This document shows positions 6,123 to 11,056 of a stretch of 11,056 nucleotides of DNA, one piece after another. Positions within the stretch are counted from its first letter, which is position 1; every line of letters starts with the position of its first letter. The stretch lies in contig CAKVCZ010000024.1 of assembly GCA_934726055.1 (NCBI GenBank), forward strand, positions 1 to 11,056. Reading direction: 5' to 3'. Under the pieces are notes generated by a model. The model made no database searches, was not told the DNA's origin, and was given only the letters and a program-made list of their open reading frames with translations. Made by a program: the position numbers and the translations under genes. Origin of the DNA: an uncultured Candidatus Melainabacteria bacterium. Its GTDB lineage: Bacteria; Cyanobacteriota; Vampirovibrionia; Gastranaerophilales; Gastranaerophilaceae.

Positions 6123-7856
6123 CTATCTATTCATAGCAAAGTCTGCATTTGCTCTTACTTTACTTTGTTTTCTCTCAATTGTTCTTCCATCTAATTGAGT
6201 TACATTAGTTAGATTTATAACAACATTTTTGCCAATTTGATATCCTAATTCTTCCATAGCCTGTGAATCGGTTAACGGTAATACTCCTTCTTGCCCTGAT
6301 TCGCCACCAATAGCCCTTCCTACGCCAATTGGAATACCCTTTCCTGGCAAGTTGACAATACCACCAGATTTCAACTTAGGTATTTCTTTTATATTGAAAC
6401 CCCATTTCTTACCGCCTATAACTGGTACCCAATCTGGAGCGTCAAAACTAATTTTATTAATTCCTTTAATCAAAGCATTTAAGCCGCCTATAATTAAATT
6501 TATTGGTGCCTTAGCAATAGACCATAAACTATCCATAATTCCTTTAAACATAGTTTTAAAACCATTTAATACACCTTTGATATCACCATTGAATAATGAC
6601 TTAATAACTTGTGCAAAACCCTTAAAGAATGTTTTTATACCATTAAATATTTCTAAAATAGTATCTTTCGCTACTACAAATGGGTTAGTTATTAAATTAG
6701 TTATAGTTGTAAATATAGCACCAACTATATTTATGAAATTTTTAACGCTTGTTACTACAGTATCCCATAATCCTTGTATAAAGTTCCAAATAGGCAATAT
6801 TACATTATCATATATCCATTGACCAACCACACTTAATATTTCTTTTACTTTGTCCCAGTTTTGAATAACATAAGCAACTATAGCTACACCTAACGCTACC
6901 AGTGCAACAATCCAACCACCCATCAATACCGCAATTCCGGCAACAACTAAAGCGATTCCCTGTAATATAGTTAAAAAGTTTTCCCAGCTAGGATCTTTAA
7001 TAAAATTTACAATTCCTTGTATTGCCAGAACAAGACCAGCAACTATTAAGCCTATTCCCAATCCAATGATGCCATCTAATCCAAGTTTAACGGCTAACAA
7101 TCCAATTGCAATGCCACTTAAAGCAGATATTACTAGTTCTTTATTATTTCCAATCCATTTAATCCATTCGGGTACATTTCTCTGTATAGAACTTAAATCC
7201 ATACTAGGCGAACTGGTCGTGGTAGAATTTGAGGAACTAGCAATATTCATTTCATCAAAGCCAGCAAGTGACTTTTTCATATCTTTAGCACTTTTTGCCG
7301 ATTTATTCATAGCATCTGCACTAGCATTTGCAAATAAATTGACACCAAACCACGCATTAGCTATATAGTTTACATATTGAAGTAATTTATATACCCAAGA
7401 AACGATTTTTTCGATAATAGGCTGTAGACCACTTGCTATTGCAAATTGCATATATTCAATATCTTTTGCTATCTTCTCATTATACTGTGATACCGTAGAA
7501 ATCATTTTTCTTACAAATCCATAAGCGCTTTGAATAGCAAATACTCCTAATGCCCACTTGCCAATTTTATTAATAATATTAGAAGTTTCTTTACTTGCAT
7601 TTTTAATTTGCTTTTCTAAATTAGTTAAATCCGCCCTGTTTAAATCCATTTGCTGTTGTTTTAATTTACCTAATTGATTGTTTAATTTTTCGTACTGTGC
7701 TTCTAGTTTAATTGTATCCCCAACTTCAAAACCCATATCCGCTTGCTTAAGTTTATACTCTATTTCTTTCATTTGAGATTCAATATAATCTATTTGTGCT
7801 TCAAAATCTTTTGTTTCTAATTTGGTTCCTATTTTTAACCAGCCATCATATTTCAT
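6123..7856 (-). CDS. Tail tape measure protein
   Basis: The 577-residue protein sets tail length and is probably released into the host envelope during DNA entry. The N-terminal coiled coil (about residues 15-100) begins with the common AQIDYIESQM pattern. A hydrophobic patch follows (about 102-118), then a Ser/Thr-rich linker (about 205-225). Two strong membrane-like blocks occur at about 242-283 and 297-331, followed by amphipathic repeats (about 335-465). The C-terminus has SGGI, GESGQEGVLPLT (about 518-529) and LDGRTIERKQSKV (about 555-567), the conserved end of this family. It is short for a tape measure. AAAGG, lying over the Gp15 stop, is the likely ribosome site. Confidence 0.93.
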   Translation of the reverse strand: MKYDGWLKIGTKLETKDFEAQIDYIESQMKEIEYKLKQADMGFEVGDTIKLEAQYEKLNNQLGKLKQQQMDLNRADLTNLEKQIKNASKETSNIINKIGKWALGVFAIQSAYGFVRKMISTVSQYNEKIAKDIEYMQFAIASGLQPIIEKIVSWVYKLLQYVNYIANAWFGVNLFANASADAMNKSAKSAKDMKKSLAGFDEMNIASSSNSTTTSSPSMDLSSIQRNVPEWIKWIGNNKELVISALSGIAIGLLAVKLGLDGIIGLGIGLIVAGLVLAIQGIVNFIKDPSWENFLTILQGIALVVAGIAVLMGGWIVALVALGVAIVAYVIQNWDKVKEILSVVGQWIYDNVILPIWNFIQGLWDTVVTSVKNFINIVGAIFTTITNLITNPFVVAKDTILEIFNGIKTFFKGFAQVIKSLFNGDIKGVLNGFKTMFKGIMDSLWSIAKAPINLIIGGLNALIKGINKISFDAPDWVPVIGGKKWGFNIKEIPKLKSGGIVNLPGKGIPIGVGRAIGGESGQEGVLPLTDSQAMEELGYQIGKNVVINLTNVTQLDGRTIERKQSKVRANADFAMNR

Positions 7857-7863
7857 TTAATCA

Positions 7864-8433
7864 TCACCTTTCTATGCCTGTTAATTCATAGAAAGTACTA
7901 ACACTCTTTCGCTGTTTTTCAGATAAGATATCTACTTTTTTCTTTTTTAACGCAACTCTTTTCTGTGCTTTTTGAATTTTTGCTCTTTCCTTATCATCTT
8001 TTACTGTTGAAGTGTCATATGTTCTTAATTCCCTAACTCGATTTAACACGCAATTTTCTGTAAGACCATTTAAATACATATAAAAGTCCCACCAATGCAT
8101 GTTTTCTTTATCCAAAATAATTCCATAGTCTGATTTAAAACTTGCTTTTATAAATCCTATATCTTGACTAAAATCCATGTCTATTTCTTCGTGCTCATTA
8201 ATTTCTTCTTGATTGCAAGATAAAAACTTTGTTGCTAACCTCAATAATTCAGCATAATTTTTTTTATCCATTATTCCTGCATCTCCGTATAAAAGATAAA
8301 TAATAGCTAAACTTCTTTCATAATCACCTATGGTAGTATCCCTTGCTACTTCATCACACTTTAAAGCAATTCGATAATCTGTATTTATTTTATATTTTTT
8401 GTTATCAATTTCAACGAATTCAGGATTGTTCAT
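7864..8433 (-). CDS. Gp15-family protein, tail assembly chaperone type
   Basis: The 189-residue protein fits the bacteriophage Gp15 family (A118 gp15 type), which lies directly upstream of the tape measure gene in many Firmicutes siphoviruses. By position it corresponds to the T part of lambda G/GT. The family pattern SDYGIILDKENMHWWDFYMYL (about residues 101-121, with conserved Tyr, Trp pair and aromatic positions) is clear, followed by GLTENC and a C-terminal Lys-rich helix (about 145-175). The start overlaps the preceding stop as TAATG, so it is probably translated by coupling from that gene. It should act in the cytoplasm on the tape measure and tail tube before assembly, a role inferred from position. 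Confidence 0.85.
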   Translation of the reverse strand: MNNPEFVEIDNKKYKINTDYRIALKCDEVARDTTIGDYERSLAIIYLLYGDAGIMDKKNYAELLRLATKFLSCNQEEINEHEEIDMDFSQDIGFIKASFKSDYGIILDKENMHWWDFYMYLNGLTENCVLNRVRELRTYDTSTVKDDKERAKIQKAQKRVALKKKKVDILSEKQRKSVSTFYELTGIER

Positions 8434-8915
8434 TATTTGAGAACATTACTTTCTTTATTAACATTTTTATATTTATTTTTTATTTTTTCTTCGATATTAC
8501 CGAATCCCTTTTCAATTATTGGCATAATAGGTCTTAACATTTCATTGATATCATCATACATTGAATAGTAAGGTTTTCTTCCATTAAGAAGTTTGTTTGT
8601 ACCACCTGTACCAATAAATAGATCTAAAGCTTCTATTTCTCTTCTGTAAAATTCACTAACAACTTTTATTTTTTCCTCTTCATTAGCACTTAGTAATTTT
8701 TTTCCTTTTTTATCTTGTTTTTTATCAATGATTGCAAATTGCATCTTTAAATATTGAATATTTTTTCTGTGCTTTTCTTCACATTCTTGATATTTTAAAG
8801 GCAATTCAATATCCTCCAAATCAAATTCCAAATGTTCCCCTGTTTCTTTTCCATCGTAGTCTTTAATTCCAATGCGAATAATCGTATCTTTTTTTAATTG
8901 AATGAAATCTGTCAT
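8433..8915 (-). CDS. Tail assembly chaperone, G-like
   Basis: The 160-residue acidic and charged protein occupies the slot of lambda gpG, between the tail tube and Gp15 genes. The N-terminal part (about residues 1-35) looks like a beta-rich head. A long helical, charged stretch follows (about 38-95, KYQECEEKHRKNIQYLK and on). A G.GGTNKLLNGRKPYYSMYDDI segment spans about 101-124, and the C-terminal helix is Lys-rich. I know of similar unnamed chaperone-type proteins in Firmicutes phages but cannot place the family firmly. The ribosome site AGAGGG lies about ten bases before the ATG. The gene starts only 25 bases after a terminator hairpin, so its expression may depend on read-through. Confidence 0.7.
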   Translation of the reverse strand: MTDFIQLKKDTIIRIGIKDYDGKETGEHLEFDLEDIELPLKYQECEEKHRKNIQYLKMQFAIIDKKQDKKGKKLLSANEEEKIKVVSEFYRREIEALDLFIGTGGTNKLLNGRKPYYSMYDDINEMLRPIMPIIEKGFGNIEEKIKNKYKNVNKESNVLK

Positions 8916-8940
8916 AGTTTCTATTCCCTCTTTCTATAAT

Positions 8941-8976
8941 AAAAAACAGGCTAGAAGAAAACTCTCCTAGCCCTGT
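8941..8976 (-). terminator. Internal terminator after the tail tube gene
   Basis: On the minus strand ACAGGGCTAG pairs with CTAGCCTGT as nine base pairs with one bulged G, possibly extended by GAG/CTT, around an A/T-rich loop. Six Ts follow directly. It begins six bases after the tail tube stop codon. It has the full form of an intrinsic terminator, yet tail assembly genes continue beyond it on the same strand with no visible promoter, so partial termination is the likely effect. Confidence 0.85.
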
Positions 8977-8982
8977 GTTGTT

Positions 8983-9477
8983 TTATGCTGCATCCGGTGT
9001 AAATACAGGTGCTCCAGAAGTAATTACGCTAGTACCTTCTTGTGGATCTCCGTTGAAGTAAATTGAATAACCTATTTCAGCATTTTCTCCTAAAAAGGTA
9101 GATACCGGAGTTATGCAATTGCTCATTTTTGTTGGATATGTCATAACAGAATCAACTTCTTTGCCATTCCATATATCTACTTCTAAAATGTGTCCTTTAA
9201 CTTTATTACCGGTTTTATCACGTAAAGTATTCATATATTCAAAACATGGCTCACCTTTGTAACATTTTTGGGTTAAATCCATCTGCTTCTGATTACTTTC
9301 GTGTTCACTGGTAGCGCTTTTGTTTATAATCCATTTTTCTGTACTTATTTGAGGATTATAGCTTATTTGCCCTTCTGTAATACCAAATCCAAGTAGTTTC
9401 CAAGTTGGAGTAGTTTCAGTTGGTGTCACATCTAAATAAAACGCAAACTGATCTCTTGTTAGTTTTTCATAATCCAT
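8983..9477 (-). CDS. Major tail tube protein
   Basis: The 164-residue protein should form the stacked rings of the tail tube. It matches the Firmicutes phage major tail protein type: WKLLGFGITEGQISYNPQ (about residues 27-44), then TEKWIINKSATSEHES (about 46-61), a FEYMNTLRD helix (about 79-87), and a C-terminal strand region ending GTSVITSGAPVFTPDAA. Its length is normal for the family. A perfect AGGAGG ribosome site precedes the ATG, the best in the window, as expected for a very abundant protein. It lies between the terminator-like head joining genes and the chaperone genes, which is the standard order. Confidence 0.92.
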   Translation of the reverse strand: MDYEKLTRDQFAFYLDVTPTETTPTWKLLGFGITEGQISYNPQISTEKWIINKSATSEHESNQKQMDLTQKCYKGEPCFEYMNTLRDKTGNKVKGHILEVDIWNGKEVDSVMTYPTKMSNCITPVSTFLGENAEIGYSIYFNGDPQEGTSVITSGAPVFTPDAA

Positions 9478-9480
9478 AAA

Positions 9481-9669
9481 TTACGCCTCCTCTTTTGTTT
9501 TATTCTTTTTTTGAAGCTCTAAAAATTCTTTTTTTGTTAATGCTTTAATATAACCTTTTTCATTCAATCTCCATACACTTGCAAAATCATCAACTTTTTT
9601 CAAAATAGAACCTTTAACATATCTTTTGCCTCTATAATTACAGTCTTTAGAAAATTCAATTGCTTTCAT
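9481..9669 (-). CDS. Small unknown phage protein before tail tube gene
   Basis: The 62-residue product is basic and soluble. An N-terminal half with DCNYRGKRYVKGSIL (about residues 9-23) suggests a small beta (SH3-like) fold, followed by a helical end (KKEFLELQKKNKTKEEA). Similar short proteins sit at this place in other siphoviruses, but no function is known to me. It starts three bases after the preceding stop, and its last codons carry the ribosome site of the tail tube gene, so it could also help coupling. Confidence 0.72.
   Translation of the reverse strand: MKAIEFSKDCNYRGKRYVKGSILKKVDDFASVWRLNEKGYIKALTKKEFLELQKKNKTKEEA
9486..9491 (-). promoter_or_regulatory. Perfect Shine-Dalgarno site of the tail tube gene
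   Basis: The minus strand reads AGGAGG eight bases before the tail tube ATG, inside the final Glu codons of the preceding gene. It is the only full consensus site I found here, which fits the need for many tail tube copies per particle. Confidence 0.85.
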
Positions 9670-9672
9670 AAA

Positions 9673-10095
9673 TTATCTATCCTCTCTATAAATTATCTGA
9701 ATTTGAATTGAAAATACTGCAGTTTGTGTTTCGTTAATTTGTAGAGAACCAACATTAATGCATTCAATACTTTCAATACCTGGAATATCAGGTAATATTC
9801 TTAATTTATTGTTACTTTTGATTTTTTCTTCAAGTTGTTCAAAAAAACCTATATTGGCTAAATTATCAGCTTCATCAAATCCGTAGGTCATGCGACTTCT
9901 AAAATTATATACCTCTTTGCATTTAGCAATAGGAATAATCCAATTTTCAACTACAGGTTCAACAGGTACTCTATCAACTGAATAATTATCTGGATTATTA
10001 GATAGAAAATCAATATTTACAAAGCACTCACTATTTAATACTTTTTTGCAAATATACTCTTTCACTTTATTAATCTTCAAATTCTTAGTATCCAT
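9673..10095 (-). CDS. Minor capsid protein 3 type, tail terminator-like
   Basis: The 140-residue protein resembles the phage minor capsid family PF12691 (Minor_capsid_3), which lies two genes before the tail tube gene and is thought to be related to tail terminator proteins that cap the tube at the head side. The most telling part is the C-terminal half: LPDIPGIESIECINVGSLQ (about residues 101-119) and the final beta strand IQIQIIYR. I prefer ATG at 10095, which overlaps the upstream stop as TGATG; a GTG at 10098 would add one residue and has better spacing from GAGG. The role is by family and position. Confidence 0.78.
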   Translation of the reverse strand: MDTKNLKINKVKEYICKKVLNSECFVNIDFLSNNPDNYSVDRVPVEPVVENWIIPIAKCKEVYNFRSRMTYGFDEADNLANIGFFEQLEEKIKSNNKLRILPDIPGIESIECINVGSLQINETQTAVFSIQIQIIYREDR

Positions 10096-10532
10096 CACTT
10101 ACAACCTCGTTCCATATATTTTTGAGTTATAGCCAACACAGAATTTCCCTCTGCAGTCCACATCCTTTTTTCCCAATGAGAACCGCCAAGTTCAGTATGA
10201 TAGTGTAATTTTCGAGCAGTAGGTTCTTTTGATTCGCCTGGTCTGGACCAATATCCGTAATCTGGACTATAAAACGCACCTTTTTTGTATTTTGGATCTA
10301 CGTATAATATCCCAGCCCACTGATAATGCGAACCAGGGTGTCTATACACAATATAATCCGGACCCGTAATAGCACTTTGATTTATATGACCACTTACACC
10401 ACCCGGAACATATTTACCCATATATTTATAACATTGCTGTGTAAAATAACGTTGTACAGGTCCGTTAGCATTTATTCCTAATCGGGCTTTAATGGTGCCA
10501 GAAGGCAACATTTTTACATAACTTTTAGCCAT
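10095..10532 (-). CDS. Minor capsid protein 2 type (PF11114-like)
   Basis: The 145-residue protein resembles the Minor_capsid_2 family of Firmicutes phages, a head-tail joining component. Typical pieces are QQCYKYMGKYVPGG (about residues 32-45), YRHPGSHYQWAGILYVDPK (about 63-81), YWSRPGESKEPT (about 94-105) and SHWEKRM near residue 118-124. Its start overlaps the preceding stop as TAATG, and no strong ribosome site is seen, so translation by coupling is likely. It probably works at the neck where head and tail meet, which is inferred from gene order. Confidence 0.85.
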   Translation of the reverse strand: MAKSYVKMLPSGTIKARLGINANGPVQRYFTQQCYKYMGKYVPGGVSGHINQSAITGPDYIVYRHPGSHYQWAGILYVDPKYKKGAFYSPDYGYWSRPGESKEPTARKLHYHTELGGSHWEKRMWTAEGNSVLAITQKYMERGCK

Positions 10533-10876
10533 TATTTACCAACTATATGAACGTGATGCATATTACTGCTCCCGTCATTGTTATCTACAACAGAAGTTAT
10601 AGTAAATACGTTTTTTAACCCATTTAAATCAGATTTTTTTGTAATATCCTTATTTGTGTCGCCTTTAACCAGGATATCGCCAACTTCGATTAAAACACTT
10701 GATAAATCATTTTGAGCTTTCGGTATTCTCACTGTAACGTTGTTTGTATTTTCGTACCCTTCATGTGTTCCTATACTAGCAGTACTATGCCACATAACAA
10801 ATTGAATATATTGTTTTGTATACAACTGTTTTTGTTTATCAAAATGATAAATAGTTATATCTGAATTAGTGTACAT
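10532..10876 (-). CDS. Small head-tail joining protein (DUF6751/minor capsid 1 type)
   Basis: The 114-residue protein begins MYTNSDITIYHFD and has a beta-rich pattern with WHSTASIGTHEGYENTNNVTVRIP (about residues 29-52 with the chosen start) and ends with MHHVHIVGK. It resembles small proteins placed between the connector and minor capsid protein 2 in Firmicutes phages (DUF6751, or Minor_capsid_1), but I cannot choose between families with certainty. The start at 10876 is preferred because AGGGGTG lies about eight bases upstream and it falls one base after the stop of the preceding gene. An in-frame ATG at 10909 would lie inside that gene and lacks a site. Confidence 0.72.
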   Translation of the reverse strand: MYTNSDITIYHFDKQKQLYTKQYIQFVMWHSTASIGTHEGYENTNNVTVRIPKAQNDLSSVLIEVGDILVKGDTNKDITKKSDLNGLKNVFTITSVVDNNDGSSNMHHVHIVGK

Positions 10877-10877
10877 A

Positions 10878-11056
10878 TCAAACACCCCTAAATAGATAAG
10901 GTGTACCATCCACTAACTTACAGTCCGATAAATAAGTTTTTATTAAACTATATAACTTATTTTCTTGTTCAACTGTTAGAGTTTGATCGTAACTAACCGA
11001 ATAACCATCTGCACTTTCACTAACTATATTTCCTTTTGATTTATAAATAGAGATTT
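10878..11056 (-). CDS. Head-tail connector protein, C-terminal part
   Basis: This is an open frame running off the right edge, with 58 residues visible and a TGA stop at 10880-10878. The visible part contains KGNIVSESADGYSVSYDQ and ends TPYLFRGV, a combination typical of gp6-like head-tail connector ends in Firmicutes phages. It probably forms a ring between portal and neck. The start and most of the protein lie outside the window. The next gene begins one base after the stop. Confidence 0.75.
   Translation of the reverse strand, partial: ISIYKSKGNIVSESADGYSVSYDQTLTVEQENKLYSLIKTYLSDCKLVDGTPYLFRGV

Noticed and set aside
6352..6822. Plus-strand open frame inside the tape measure gene
   Set aside because: It mirrors the hydrophobic repeats of the tape measure on the other strand and has no recognisable family or sensible neighbours. 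The same holds for the plus-strand frames at 5983-6198, 7066-7368 and 8343-8537.
8475..8481. AAAAAAT as a -1 slippery site in the G-like gene
   Set aside because: It is in the right frame for slippage, but the -1 frame meets a TAA at once, so it could not give a fused G-Gp15 protein.
8935..8940. TATAAT as a promoter -10 box
   Set aside because: It lies on the plus strand, pointing against all genes, and no matching -35 box is found at the proper distance. On the minus strand it reads ATTATA, with no convincing -35.
1..11056. A defence system, CRISPR array or insertion sequence
   Set aside because: All coding space is taken by structural and lysis genes, and the short gaps hold only the features listed. 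There are no spaced repeats and no transposase.

Overview
The window is the late structural and lysis end of a temperate tailed phage (siphovirus type) integrated in a low-G+C Gram-positive (Firmicutes) chromosome. The evidence is the strongly A+T-rich sequence, good Shine-Dalgarno sites, proteins typical of Firmicutes phages (Gp15, minor capsid families 2 and 3, a DUF6711-like protein, an LL-H-type holin, an amidase with LysM), and a truncated tRNA 3' end where the phage genes stop. The host genus cannot be named from this sequence.

All real genes lie on the minus strand, so the map reads right to left. 11056-9673 holds head-to-tail joining genes: the C-terminal end of a head-tail connector, a small head-closure candidate, minor capsid protein 2, and a tail-terminator-like minor capsid protein. 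9669-8983 holds a 62-residue unknown and the major tail tube protein, followed at once by a strong terminator hairpin (8941-8976). 8915-7864 holds the two tail assembly chaperone-type genes, the second being Gp15. 7856-1861 holds the tail tip: tape measure, a DUF6711/Dit-like protein, a large tail tip protein with a C-terminal chaperone-like region, and a receptor-binding fibre. 1851-234 is the lysis module: a one-span membrane protein, a holin, a 25-codon acidic mini-gene, and an N-acetylmuramoyl-L-alanine amidase with LysM. A second terminator (199-229) closes the module.

Positions 1-198 carry no gene. At 32-56 is a 25-base match to a tRNA 3' end including CCA, cut off inside the T-stem. 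This is what the far attachment site of a prophage integrated in a tRNA gene looks like, so 1-31 would be host DNA. Between this site and the lysis terminator are repeated ACAAGACC motifs and an imperfect inverted repeat that may bind integrase or accessory proteins.

The genes are packed with stop/start overlaps (TAATG four times, TGATG once) or ribosome sites lying on the previous stop codon. No late promoter, integrase, repressor or host gene is visible. The overall system is a known type. The points most worth a second look are the attachment site, the hidden mini-gene, the terminator behind the tail tube gene, and the duplicated module in the fibre.
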